Below, piece by piece: positions 44,136 through 53,513 of a stretch of DNA of 64,000 nucleotides. Origin of the DNA: Rhodobiaceae bacterium UBA4490 (GTDB lineage Bacteria > Pseudomonadota > Alphaproteobacteria > Parvibaculales > Parvibaculaceae); the NCBI GenBank assembly GCA_002389665.1, contig DGNO01000001.1, positions 1 through 64,000 of the forward strand. Direction: 5' to 3'. Positions within the stretch are counted from its first letter, which is position 1. Each line of letters opens with the position of its first letter. The position numbers and the translations under genes are program-made. The notes beneath the pieces were generated by a model, which was given only the letters and a program-made list of their open reading frames with translations, searched no databases and was not told the origin of the DNA.

Positions 44136-44741
44136 TCACGCCTCCGTTGTGATGTGCCTGGGCTGGGCTTCGACACGGGCAAGCCAGGCGCGCACGGCCT
44201 CGTAAGGGGCAAGATCGAAGCCGCCATCGCCTGCCGCATGGGTATAGGCATAAAGCGCGATATCGGCGAGCGTGTAGCGGTTTGCTGCGAAAAAATCCGT
44301 ATGCGTCAGATGTTTTTCCATGACGGCGAGCGCCTGATGCCCGCGCTCATGCCAGGCGGCAAGCTGGCTCTCGGAAATCTCGCTGCGTCCGCCCGGCTTG
44401 ATGGAAAGCCAGAAGCGCGCCACGGCAATGTAAGGCTCGTGGCTATATTGCTCGAAGAACATCCATTGCAGCATCTGCGCCCGCTCGAAATTATCTTCCG
44501 GCACAAGCGGTGTCTTTTCGCCGAGATAAAAGAGGATGGCGTTCGATTCGGGCAGAAAGCGCCCGTCATCGGTTTCCAAAAGCGGCACGCGCCCATTCGG
44601 GTTTTTGGCGAGAAATCCATCGGTGCGGGTTTCCTGGGCGAGCACATCCACATGGATGATGTCGAGAGGCAGCCCAAGCTGATGCGCGGTCAGGCGGACT
44701 TTGTAGCAATTGCCGGAATTATGCATGTTGTAGAGACGCAT
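44136..44741 (-). CDS. Glutathione S-transferase family protein
   Basis: 201 residues. The N-terminal thioredoxin-fold part has NMHNSGNCYKVRLTAHQLGLP (Ser/Cys region), NPNGRVPLLETDDG (cis-Pro) and PESNAILFYLGEKT. The helical C-domain ends with YTLADIALYAYTHAAGDGGFDLAPY. ATG 44741 has GGGAG about 10 bp upstream; an alternative GTG at 44750 would overlap the stop codon of the MocR gene. It is the second gene of a MocR-GST operon, and the substrate is unknown. Confidence 0.88.
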   Translation of the reverse strand: MRLYNMHNSGNCYKVRLTAHQLGLPLDIIHVDVLAQETRTDGFLAKNPNGRVPLLETDDGRFLPESNAILFYLGEKTPLVPEDNFERAQMLQWMFFEQYSHEPYIAVARFWLSIKPGGRSEISESQLAAWHERGHQALAVMEKHLTHTDFFAANRYTLADIALYAYTHAAGDGGFDLAPYEAVRAWLARVEAQPRHITTEA

Positions 44742-44746
44742 GGCGC

Positions 44747-46237
44747 TCACACTCCCACTTCATGAAGCGCGGCGCTCAGCCGCTCGACGCCCGGTTCGAT
44801 CAGCTTTTCCGGCACGCCGGCAAAGCCGAGATAAAGCGCATGGCGTTTGCGCTGGGTGAGATAAAAATGCGAGACGGCGGTGGTCAGCACCTTGTGCCGG
44901 TCGGCGGCGGCGGTGGCATCGTCATCGCTCACCCCTTCGGGCAGGAAGGCGGGCAATTGCATGCCGCCATCGGGCCGGGCCGGGCGGATGCGTCCGCCAA
45001 GCTTGCTTTCCAGCGCATCGATGAGGAGATCGCGCCGCTCGGCATAAAGCGCGCGCATGCGGCGGATATGGGCGGAGAAATGCCCCTCATGCATGAAGTC
45101 GGCAAGCGCGGCCTGCACGATGGCCGGCGGGTTCTGCCCCGTCACGCGGATGGCGCGCAGGCACGCTTCCACCATATTGTCGGGCACGACGAGATAGCCG
45201 ATGCGGATGGCGGGAAAGAGCGTCTTCGCCATAGTGCCCATGTAAATGACGCCGCCCGTGCGGTCGAGCCCCTGGAGCGATGAGAGAGGGCGGCCCGCAT
45301 AACGGAACTCGCTGTCATAATCGTCTTCCAATATCCAGGCGCCCACTTCATTGGCCTTTTGCAGAAGCGCAAGGCGGCGTTTCAGGCTCATGGTGACGGA
45401 AAGCGGATATTGGTGCGAGGGCGTGCAGTAGATAAGCCGCGGCGGGTCTTCGCCGGGCGGGGCGGCATCGGGGTTCATGCCTTCTTCATCCACAGGCACC
45501 GGCACGATGCGCGCGCTCGAGGCCAGAAAGGCCCCGCGCGCGCCGAGATACCCCGGCTCTTCATGCCAGACGACATCGCCCGGATCGACGACAAGGCGCG
45601 TGGCAAGATCGAGCGAGGCCTGTGCGCCAGCCGTGACGATGACATTGTCCGGCCCGCAGACGACGCCGCGCGCCGCGCCGAGATATTCGGCAATCGCCTC
45701 GCGCAGGGCCGGAAAGCCGGTGCCGAGCTGGTAATCGAAAAGCCGCGATTGCGGTTGGCGCGCCCGCCGGGCGAGAAGCCGCGCCCAGACTTGATGGGGG
45801 AAAAATTCCAGAGACGGCATGCCGTGCTGGAAGGGCAGCACATGGCCTTTGACGTAAGAGGGCGAGGCGCGTTTGACGGTGAGCATTGCCTCACCCCGCT
45901 GGGAAAGGCGGCGGCGCGGGTCGGGCTTGATCTCCTGGCGCTCGGCCCGGCCCGCTTCGATCAGCGTGTCGGGGGGAATGGCGGCGACATGGGTGCCCGA
46001 GCCCACCCGGCTTTCCAGATAGCCTTCCGCGATGAGCTGCTCATAGGCGGCGACCACGGTGTTGCGGCCGATGGCCAGCTCCTTGGCCAGCGTGCGGCTC
46101 GGCGGCATGCGCAGCCCGGCGAGCAGCCGCCCGCTCAAGATCGCGCTGCGCACGCTGTCATAGAGTTGGCGGTAGAGCGGGGTTTCCAGATCGGGATCGA
46201 GATTGAGCGCCCCCAAAATGGCTGTCGGTGAATTCAT
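44747..46237 (-). CDS. MocR/PdxR-type regulator (GntR wHTH fused to aminotransferase-like domain)
   Basis: 496 residues. The GntR helix-turn-helix occupies about 17-85 (LYRQLYDSVRSAILSGRL ... PSRTLAKELAIGRNTVVAAYEQL). A fold-type I aminotransferase-like domain follows (about 125-490), with EDDYDSEFRYAGRP near 305 and a probable PLP-lysine region in GTMAKTLFPAIRIGYL (Lys near 337). Such proteins sense PLP or an amino compound and often control vitamin B6 genes. It is divergent from a cluster containing a pyridoxamine-oxidase-like flavoprotein. The intergenic region has repeated ATTGG boxes (46303-46384). Confidence 0.9.
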   Translation of the reverse strand: MNSPTAILGALNLDPDLETPLYRQLYDSVRSAILSGRLLAGLRMPPSRTLAKELAIGRNTVVAAYEQLIAEGYLESRVGSGTHVAAIPPDTLIEAGRAERQEIKPDPRRRLSQRGEAMLTVKRASPSYVKGHVLPFQHGMPSLEFFPHQVWARLLARRARQPQSRLFDYQLGTGFPALREAIAEYLGAARGVVCGPDNVIVTAGAQASLDLATRLVVDPGDVVWHEEPGYLGARGAFLASSARIVPVPVDEEGMNPDAAPPGEDPPRLIYCTPSHQYPLSVTMSLKRRLALLQKANEVGAWILEDDYDSEFRYAGRPLSSLQGLDRTGGVIYMGTMAKTLFPAIRIGYLVVPDNMVEACLRAIRVTGQNPPAIVQAALADFMHEGHFSAHIRRMRALYAERRDLLIDALESKLGGRIRPARPDGGMQLPAFLPEGVSDDDATAAADRHKVLTTAVSHFYLTQRKRHALYLGFAGVPEKLIEPGVERLSAALHEVGV

Positions 46238-46302
46238 GATTGGCCCCCCAGACCAGGGTCAAGAAATGTGCGGCAAGGGCGCGAATATCGATCCGCGCCG
46301 AG

Positions 46303-46384
46303 ATTGGCCCCAATATAGTTATGCCATTGGAGCTTTAGAAGGAGCCAATTTTAAGGCTTGGTCACGGTCCGATTGGAGAATTGG
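46303..46384. promoter_or_regulatory. Cluster of ATTGG/CCAAT boxes between MocR gene and DUF1272 cluster
   Basis: ATTGGCCCCAAT palindrome at 46303-46314, then ATTGG 46326-46330, CCAAT 46345-46349, and tandem ATTGG at 46372-46376 and 46380-46384. MocR regulators bind combinations of direct and inverted repeats, so this is the probable operator array for the divergent promoters. Confidence 0.6.
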
Positions 46385-46434
46385 TCCGGCCCGCTGAGGG
46401 GGTGCCGGGAAGCGAACCGCTAAAGGGGGCACCA

Positions 46435-46608
46435 ATGCTGGAAATGAGAACGGAATGCGAGAAATGCAAGGCCCCGACGCCGCCGGAGGGCGAGGCATCG
46501 ATTTGCAGTTATGAGTGTACGTTTTGCGTGCCTTGCACGAGCGGTATGGACCATCGCTGCCCGAATTGCGGCGGCGAGCTTGTCGCCCGGCCGAAGCGGG
46601 CGGGGTAG
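46435..46608 (+). CDS. DUF1272 Cys-rich protein
   Basis: 57 residues. Cysteines are arranged in pairs: ECEKCKA, ICSYECTFCVPC and HRCPNCGGEL. The last block (CPNCGGELVxRPxR) is the hallmark of DUF1272. It is probably a zinc-ribbon-like protein, function unknown. Start ATG 46435 follows AAGGGGGC. It heads a same-strand series with the flavin-binding gene 6 bp downstream and is divergent from the MocR regulator. Confidence 0.88.
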   Translation: MLEMRTECEKCKAPTPPEGEASICSYECTFCVPCTSGMDHRCPNCGGELVARPKRAG

Positions 46609-46614
46609 GGTTTC

Positions 46615-47286
46615 ATGTCTCAACCTATCTCTGCCTATGCCACGGAAAAGCGGTTCAGGCCAAAGCGCGCGCCGGAACGGGCCTCTTATGACAAGGCGCT
46701 CGTCCACGCCATTTTGGATGAGGCGCTCATGGCGCATGTGGCTTATACGGATGAGGCGGGCTGCCCGCATGTCCTCCCGATGTATTTCGTCCGTGATGGG
46801 GAAAGCCTGCTGCTGCATGGCTCGGCGAAAATGGGCCAGGCGAAGGCGGCCCGGCGCGGCGCGGCTTTTTGCGTCAATGTGACCTTACTCGACGGGCTGG
46901 TGCTCGCCCGCTCCGGGTTCCACCATTCCGTCAATTACCGCTCCGTCACGGTGCACGGCGTGCCGGAGATATTGGAGGGAGCGGAGAAGACCCGCGCGCT
47001 CGATCTCACCGTCGAGCGCCTTGCCAAAGGCCGGGCAGCCGAGGTGCGCGCGGCAAATGCGAAAGAGTTCAAGGCAACGCTGGTGCTGCGTCTGAAGCTG
47101 GAGCAGGTCGCGGCCAAGACGCGCACGGGCGGTGTCAATGACGAGCCGGAAGATATGGAGCTGCCTGTCTGGGCTGGCGTCATTCCGCTGCATCTGGCGG
47201 TGGGCGCGCCCATCGCGGATGAGCAATGTGCGCCGGGCGCAGCTGCGCCCTCACTTGCGCTGACCGGCCCACAGTCTGAAAGGTGA
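46615..47286 (+). CDS. Pyridoxamine 5'-phosphate oxidase-like flavin-binding protein
   Basis: 223 residues, split beta-barrel FMN-binding fold of the PNPOx-like group (AHVAYTDEAGCPHVLPMYFVRDGESLLLHGSAKMGQAKAARRG region near 40-82, then GLVLARSGFHHSVNYRSVTVHG near 94-115). It is longer than nitroimidazole-resistance type relatives, with an extra C-terminal segment. Its substrate is unknown. Start 46615 is 6 bp after DUF1272 and its stop is 4 bp before PaiB, so it belongs to the same operon, adjacent to the MocR gene. Confidence 0.85.
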   Translation: MSQPISAYATEKRFRPKRAPERASYDKALVHAILDEALMAHVAYTDEAGCPHVLPMYFVRDGESLLLHGSAKMGQAKAARRGAAFCVNVTLLDGLVLARSGFHHSVNYRSVTVHGVPEILEGAEKTRALDLTVERLAKGRAAEVRAANAKEFKATLVLRLKLEQVAAKTRTGGVNDEPEDMELPVWAGVIPLHLAVGAPIADEQCAPGAAAPSLALTGPQSER

Positions 47287-47290
47287 TCAC

Positions 47291-47911
47291 ATGTATATCC
47301 CGCCGCGATACGAGATGACGGAGAGAAGCGAAGTGCTGGCGCTGATGCGCGCCTATCCTTTCGCGCTTTTCGTCTTGAACGGCGAGGGCGCGCCGGAAGC
47401 CGCGCACCTGCCGTTCCTGACAGAAGAAGAGGGCGGACGGCTTTACCTGCGCGCGCATATGGCCCGCGCCAATCCGCTGAGCGAGGCGCTTGAGCAAGGC
47501 GCCCGCGCCCTCGTCATCTTTCAGGGCCCCCATGGCTATATCTCGCCTGCCTGGACGGACGATCCGAAAATGGTGCCGACCTGGAACTATCAGGCGGTCC
47601 ATGCCTATGGGCCGGTGAAAAAGATCGACGACAAAAATCGCTGCCTCGATCTGCTGGCCCGCATGACGGCGCAGTTCGAAGACGCGCGGCCCAACCCCTG
47701 GCGGATGGACGGCCTCGAGCCCGGCTGGAAGGCCCGGCTTCTGGAGGCAACGGCGATGTTCGAGATGGAAGTGGAGCGGCTCGAAGCCAAGACGAAGCTC
47801 AGCCAGGACAGAGCCGGCGCGCGGGGCGCGGCGATTTTGGAGGGGCTTGCGCGGGAAGGCGCGGACCCTGAGCTCATGGCCGTCATGCGCGCGGCATTGG
47901 AGGAGACCTAA
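47291..47911 (+). CDS. PaiB-type FMN-binding negative transcriptional regulator
   Basis: 206 residues. The family N-terminus MYIPPRYEMTER is present, then AHLPFLTEEEGGRLYLRAHMARANPL near 38-63, FQGPHGYISPAWTDDPKMVPTWNYQAVHAYG near 77-107 and the C-terminal helix. PaiB is known in Bacillus as a repressor-associated FMN protein; a role in regulation here is by family only. Ribosome-binding site AAAGGTGA. The stop TAA is directly followed by the ATG of the next gene. Confidence 0.9.
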   Translation: MYIPPRYEMTERSEVLALMRAYPFALFVLNGEGAPEAAHLPFLTEEEGGRLYLRAHMARANPLSEALEQGARALVIFQGPHGYISPAWTDDPKMVPTWNYQAVHAYGPVKKIDDKNRCLDLLARMTAQFEDARPNPWRMDGLEPGWKARLLEATAMFEMEVERLEAKTKLSQDRAGARGAAILEGLAREGADPELMAVMRAALEET

Positions 47912-48292
47912 ATGGAAAAAATCGTCAGCGGCTTGCTCATCCTCACCGGGCTTTTGAATGCTGCCCCGGTCATGGGCGTTCTCGGCGCAGAGCGCCTTAA
48001 AACCATGTATGGGCTGAGTTTCGAGGAACCCAATCTTCTGGTGCTCATGCAGCACCGGGCGGTGCTTTTCGCCCTTATCGGCGGGTTCATGATTGCCGCC
48101 GCGTTCAAGCCCGCCTTGCAGCCTGCCGCCTTCCTCATCGGGTTCGTTTCCATGGCCGCTTTTGTCGCCCTTGCCTGGGGTGTGCCGGAGCTGAACGGGC
48201 AGCTCAAACGGGTCATGATCGCGGATATTGCCGGGATCGGCGCGCTTTTGGCCGCGATTGCGATTTATTTTCTCGCGCGCCCCCAAATCTGA
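47912..48292 (+). CDS. Four-TM membrane protein of unknown function
   Basis: 126 residues with four hydrophobic helices (about 4-22, 46-66, 70-92, 101-121). Conserved-looking polar points are ERLKTMYGLSFEEPNLLVLMQHRAVLF between helices 1 and 2. Similar proteins are annotated inconsistently in genomes and I do not assign one. It is the last gene of the MocR-linked operon (TAA-ATG coupling to PaiB). Confidence 0.75.
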   Translation: MEKIVSGLLILTGLLNAAPVMGVLGAERLKTMYGLSFEEPNLLVLMQHRAVLFALIGGFMIAAAFKPALQPAAFLIGFVSMAAFVALAWGVPELNGQLKRVMIADIAGIGALLAAIAIYFLARPQI

Positions 48293-48350
48293 GGAAAAGC
48301 GGGGGTAACCCCCCTTGCAGGCTGTTGCGAAATGCCCCGCGCCGTCATAG

Positions 48351-49595
<1,245 letters not shown>

Positions 49596-49620
49596 AAGGT
49601 TGAGGTGTTATGCAATGACA

Positions 49621-49650
49621 AAGCCCCGCGCACCGCGCGGGGCTTTTTTG
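49621..49650 (+). terminator. Rho-independent terminator of aspC
   Basis: AAGCCCCGCG / CGCGGGGCTT, 10-bp perfect stem with a 3-base loop followed by TTTTTG. Confidence 0.9.
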
Positions 49651-49712
49651 TCTGCCGTCACTTTTAGGCGCAGCCCGTAATCAATGAATGCCTTTTCCCT
49701 CTGCAGCCGCTT

Positions 49713-49816
49713 CATGGACCCCGGCTCGGGGGCCGGGGTGACGAGAGAGTGTGAGGGTAGGCAGTGCCTCCGCCACTGGTTCTGGGTGTCACCCCGGGCT
49801 TGACCCGGGGTCCATG
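49713..49816. repeat. Inverted pair of about 30-bp palindromic dispersed repeats
   Basis: Copy 1 (49713-49742) runs CATGGACCCC...GGGGTGAC and copy 2 (49788-49816) is its near reverse complement (GTCACCCCGG...GTCCATG), with an internal GACCCGGGGTC-type core. A second pair occurs at 53353-53439. These GC-rich palindromes are spread through many alphaproteobacterial genomes. Confidence 0.7.
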
Positions 49817-49881
49817 CAGCGGCGGCAACGAGCGGGGCGCTCTAGAGCGCTCTCAGTGGAGCGCAATGAGACGACAAGCCT

Positions 49882-50559
49882 TTACGTATGCTCGGCGCCA
49901 TTACCTTCTGCGCCGTTCAGCCCCCATTTCTGCGCCTCGGGTGCATCTTCTTTCGTGGCCAAAATACAAAGCGCCCGGTAGCCCCGGCCATAGGATGTAT
50001 TCAGCAGGTTTTTAATAGTGTGACCGTTATCCTTGATTTCCTCGGCGGTGGAGAGCAGGTTCTGGAAGAGGCCTATGTAAGTCTCTCTGGCGTAAGGGAA
50101 GGGCGTCTCGTGATATTGGAGTGCCTGTTGGAAATGTGGTCTGTGCCTATTGATCCATATAAGTGACAGGTAGGCCAGTCGGTCGCCGTTCGAGAAATTT
50201 TCCCGGTAACGCAGAACCGTATCTTCGTTTTTGACGAGTTTGGCCGCTTCGGCCATTTGCTGGGAGAGGCGTTCCAGCTCGGTTTTCATGCTGTCGAATA
50301 TCTGAAAGACGAGTTGCTGTGTCGTGACGCGCTGCTGATTGCGCGTCTGCTTGTTCTGTTCGCCGATCTGGTGCTGCTGAAGAACCGTGCTGTAAAAGAG
50401 CAGCAGAAAAGCGGTGCCGCCAAGCACGCCGCCGAAGTAATCACCGATCTCACCGATTTGCCATTCGCGCGATTGGAAAAGCGTGATGCCCCAATAGCTG
50501 AATCCGGCAGCCGCAAGCAGAGCGAAGAAAAAGATACTAATGGAGAGAAAGCGGATCAT
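49882..50559 (-). CDS. Two-TM protein resembling phage abortive-infection (putAbiC-type) proteins
   Basis: 225 residues from ATG 50559 (GAGG 7 bp upstream; an alternative GTG lies at 50565). Two N-terminal membrane helices (about 1-25 and 40-60) flank the segment IGEIGDYFGGVLGGTAFLLLF. A long coiled-coil region follows (about 65-105, QHQIGEQNKQTRNQQRV ... FDSMKTELERLSQQMAEA), then a soluble helical C-domain with an aromatic HRPHFQQALQYHE stretch. The GD-F-GGVLxG helix and following helical domain recall the putAbiC family, but catalytic residues are not visible. It is isolated, with no partner gene. Confidence 0.5.
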   Translation of the reverse strand: MIRFLSISIFFFALLAAAGFSYWGITLFQSREWQIGEIGDYFGGVLGGTAFLLLFYSTVLQQHQIGEQNKQTRNQQRVTTQQLVFQIFDSMKTELERLSQQMAEAAKLVKNEDTVLRYRENFSNGDRLAYLSLIWINRHRPHFQQALQYHETPFPYARETYIGLFQNLLSTAEEIKDNGHTIKNLLNTSYGRGYRALCILATKEDAPEAQKWGLNGAEGNGAEHT

Positions 50560-50657
50560 CGGCACCTCGTGTTGTGATGTGCTGTGACCCTGCGGGTATT
50601 TCTCTAAAGTAAGTTTAACGTCTCGCTATCCTGGCGCGGATGTGAACGCGCCCCGCC

Positions 50658-51515
50658 TCACGTATACTCAACCCCGTTCTCATCCGTCACGGCGGCAAGG
50701 CCCATGCGCTTCAGCTCCTGCTGAATATTGGCGATGCGGCTGGCATGGGAGGGGTGGGTGGACATGAATTCGGGCGGGGCGTTGCCCTTGCTTTGCTTGG
50801 CCATGTTCTGCCACAGGCCGACGGCCTGGCGCGCGTCATAGCCGCTGGCATGCATGTAGCGCAGGCCGAGCGTATCGGCTTCGAGCTCGTGGCGGCGCGA
50901 ATAGGGCAGGAGCACACCAAACTGGATGCCCATGCCGAGCACCGCGGCGATTTCCTTGCCCCCTTGCACATCGCCCGCTTCCATGGCGACGGCGGCGGCC
51001 GTCATGCCGAGGCCGGCGGCAAGCTGCTGGCTGTAGCGCTCTGCCGAATGGCGGGCGGTGACATGGCCCACTTCATGGCCCATCACGGCGGCAAGGTGAT
51101 GGTCGTGGTCGAAGCGTTTGAAAATGCCTTCATAGAAGCCGACCTTGCCGCCCGGCAGCACGAAGGCGTTGGCCTCGTCGCTGTCGAAAAGCGTGAACTC
51201 CCAGGGCTGATTGCCGAGCCCGGCACTTTGCACGATGCGGCTGCCCACGGTGCGCAGGCGCGCATTCATGCGCGGGTCGCGGGAAATACGCTCCTGCTTT
51301 TTAAGCGCGCTCCAGGAACTGGCGGCCATCTGCGCCAATTGCCCGTCGGAGACGAGGATGAGCTGCGAGCGTCCGAGCGCGCGGTTCTGCGTGCAGCCGG
51401 CCAGAGCGACGACGGAGCCGGAGGCAAGACCCTGGATCAGGCGGCGCCGGTTCATAACGACCGGTTCCCGGTCCACCCAATTAATCTCGACATCCACGGT
51501 TTTCGATGCGGACAT
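50658..51515 (-). CDS. M48-family metalloprotease, probable Tat lipoprotein
   Basis: 285 residues from ATG 51515 (strong AGGGGGATAGGAC). A twin-arginine motif RRRLIQGL (23-30) and lipobox LAGC (Cys41) follow a long n-region; a shorter start at ATG 51455 also gives a Tat signal but has a poor ribosome-binding site. The zinc site is HEVGHVTARH near 147, with the third ligand in ELEADTLG near 211. Relatives (LoiP/BepA-like) degrade or quality-control outer-membrane proteins. It is divergent from dps, whose upstream region carries an ICE-like box. Confidence 0.88.
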   Translation of the reverse strand: MSASKTVDVEINWVDREPVVMNRRRLIQGLASGSVVALAGCTQNRALGRSQLILVSDGQLAQMAASSWSALKKQERISRDPRMNARLRTVGSRIVQSAGLGNQPWEFTLFDSDEANAFVLPGGKVGFYEGIFKRFDHDHHLAAVMGHEVGHVTARHSAERYSQQLAAGLGMTAAAVAMEAGDVQGGKEIAAVLGMGIQFGVLLPYSRRHELEADTLGLRYMHASGYDARQAVGLWQNMAKQSKGNAPPEFMSTHPSHASRIANIQQELKRMGLAAVTDENGVEYT

Positions 51516-51602
51516 GTCCTATCCCCCTGGCTAAGCTCGGTAATTGCCGTTTACCATAAGCGCTGGCGCCGCGCGCTTCCAGTGCAAAGCGCAAAAGCAA
51601 AG

Positions 51603-51619
51603 TTTAGAATTATTATAAA
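51603..51619. promoter_or_regulatory. ICE/Irr-like box upstream of dps
   Basis: TTTAGAATTATTATAAA matches the iron control element TTTAGAANNNTTCTAAA at all but one specified position. It lies upstream of a plausible dps promoter (TTGTAA 51625-51630, TATTAT 51649-51654, 18-bp spacer), so a bound regulator could activate, repress or bend. Confidence 0.65.
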
Positions 51620-51682
51620 AAGACTTGTAAAGCGCTGGTTTGGATATATATTATAACGCGTACGTGAAGACAGGAGAGCGCC

Positions 51683-52150
51683 ATGAAAATCGACATCGGA
51701 ATCAAAGCAAAAGACCGTGAAAAAATCGCCGAGGGCCTCACCCGCGTTCTGGCAGATACCTACACGACCTACCTCAAGACCCATAATTACCATTGGAATG
51801 TAACAGGTCCGATGTTCAACACGCTGCATCTGATGTTCGAGCAGCAATATAACGAGCTTTGGATCGCGGTGGACGAAATCGCCGAGCGCATCCGCTCCCT
51901 GGGCGCGGTGGCGCCGGGCACCTACAAGGCTTTCGCCGAGCTGACTTCGGTGGAGGAAGACAATGGGGTGCCGAAGGCGGAGACGATGATCGCCAATCTC
52001 GTCAAAGCGCATGAAACGATCACGCGTACGGCCCGTGAAGTGTTCGCTATCGTCGATGAGGCAAGCGACGAGCCGACGGCGGATCTGTTGACTCAGCGCA
52101 TGCAGGCCAGCGAGAAAACCGCCTGGATGCTGCGTTCCATGCTCGAATAG
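51683..52150 (+). CDS. dps: Dps-family DNA-protecting ferritin
   Basis: A 155-residue miniferritin that forms dodecamers, oxidises Fe2+ with H2O2 and shields DNA. Ferroxidase-site residues lie in [38 protein letters not shown] (about 34-71), and the helical bundle continues through SLGAVAPG to the C-terminus. Start ATG 51683 follows ACAGGAGAGC. The ICE-like box and promoter lie upstream, matching iron/haem-responsive control. Neighbours are redox-repair genes. Confidence 0.93.
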   Translation: MKIDIGIKAKDREKIAEGLTRVLADTYTTYLKTHNYHWNVTGPMFNTLHLMFEQQYNELWIAVDEIAERIRSLGAVAPGTYKAFAELTSVEEDNGVPKAETMIANLVKAHETITRTAREVFAIVDEASDEPTADLLTQRMQASEKTAWMLRSMLE

Positions 52151-52333
52151 GCGCGCACCGCACGCCGCAGCGCCGCGTTGAGATGACAGCCCGGTAAGGT
52201 AAGTTACGCCAACGTGATTTGCCTTGACCGGGCGTCTTTCTATGTTTTGTAGCATGGTTTTGAACGCGCTTTGCTTGCGCAATTGGCCATGCTCCTTGGA
52301 AAGACGATCTTCGACCGGTGAAAGGCTGCCCCC

Positions 52334-53329
52334 ATGCTGATCAAATCGAAAAAGGGCTGGGAAATTCCCGAGCGCGAGGCGACGCCTCAGGAAATATTTT
52401 TCAACCGCCGCCGGTTCTTGAAGACGACCGGCCTGGTGCTGGCCAGCGCGGCGAGCATGGGGCTCGGCGCCTGTGACGGGGAAGCGGAGGAAAGCGCTGC
52501 GGGCGCAGCCTCTTCGAGCAGCGATCCGACGGCCGATCTTTATCCCGTTGCGCGCAACGAGCGCTATATGATCGAGCGGGAACTGACGCCGAAATCCATC
52601 TCCTCCACCTACAACAATTTCTACGAGTTCGGCTCCCACAAGCGCATTTACGACAAGGCGCAGGAGCTGAAAATCCGTCCCTGGCAGGTGGTGATCGACG
52701 GGGAGGTGAACAATCCCGAAACGCTCGATATCGATACGCTGATCCGCGCCATGCCGCTGGAAGAACGGCTCTACCGGCACCGCTGTGTGGAAGCCTGGTC
52801 CATGACCGTGCCCTGGTCCGGCTTTGCCTTGAAGGAACTCGTCAAGCGTGCCGATCCCAAGTCGAGCGCCCGCTATGTGCGCATGGAAACCTTCCAGGAC
52901 TCGGAAATGGCGAGCGGCCAGCGGCAATACTGGTATCCCTGGCCTTATGTGGAAGGGCTGACCATGGAAGAGGCGACGAACGATCTCGCCTTCATGGTAA
53001 CGGGCGTTTACGGCGAGCCTTTGCCGAAACAATATGGCGCGCCGATCCGCCTCGCCGTGCCGTGGAAATATGGCTTCAAATCCATCAAATCCATCGTGCG
53101 CTTCACCTTCACCTCTCAGCGCCCGGTGAGCTTCTGGGAAGAGATCAATCCGCAGGAATATGGTTTCTGGGCGAATGTGAACCCGGAAGTGCCGCATCCG
53201 CGCTGGTCGCAGGCCAGTGAAGAAGTGCTGGGCACGGGCGAGCGCGTGCCGACGCAGCTCTTCAATGGCTACGGTGAATATGTCGCCGGGCTCTACAAGG
53301 ACATGCAGGACAAGCCGATCTATTTCTGA
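52334..53329 (+). CDS. msrP: Protein-methionine-sulfoxide reductase, catalytic subunit
   Basis: A 331-residue molybdopterin enzyme that reduces oxidised methionines of periplasmic proteins. A Tat motif RRRFLK (25-30) leads to a lipobox-like LGAC with Cys47 and Asp at +2, suggesting an inner-membrane-anchored form, unlike the usual soluble protein. The molybdenum-ligand cysteine is in YRHRCVEAWS (Cys151). The sulfite-oxidase fold continues with FQDSEMASGQRQYWYPW. Ribosome-binding site GAAAGG. The usual partner msrQ (haem membrane subunit) is absent next to it. Confidence 0.93.
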   Translation: MLIKSKKGWEIPEREATPQEIFFNRRRFLKTTGLVLASAASMGLGACDGEAEESAAGAASSSSDPTADLYPVARNERYMIERELTPKSISSTYNNFYEFGSHKRIYDKAQELKIRPWQVVIDGEVNNPETLDIDTLIRAMPLEERLYRHRCVEAWSMTVPWSGFALKELVKRADPKSSARYVRMETFQDSEMASGQRQYWYPWPYVEGLTMEEATNDLAFMVTGVYGEPLPKQYGAPIRLAVPWKYGFKSIKSIVRFTFTSQRPVSFWEEINPQEYGFWANVNPEVPHPRWSQASEEVLGTGERVPTQLFNGYGEYVAGLYKDMQDKPIYF

Positions 53330-53352
53330 TCGGTTTTCGGCATATTGAAGCT

Positions 53353-53439
53353 GTCACCCCGGCTCCTGAGCCGGGGGCCATGCAGCGTCCCTGCTTGCAA
53401 CAAAGCCCAATAGACCCTCGGGTCAAGCCCGAGGGTGAC
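53353..53439. repeat. Second inverted pair of dispersed palindromic repeats
   Basis: Copies at 53353-53382 (GTCACCCCGG...CCATG) and 53413-53439 (GACCCTCGGG...GAGGGTGAC) face each other, as in the pair at 49713-49816. They lie between msrP and the HAD gene and may act as RNA 3'-end structures. Confidence 0.7.
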
Positions 53440-53513
53440 GAGAGGCACGCACCTGAAACAATGCGTCACGCAATGTGACTGGCGCAGCGCGGGAGCGCGG
53501 CTAAACTGCGCCC

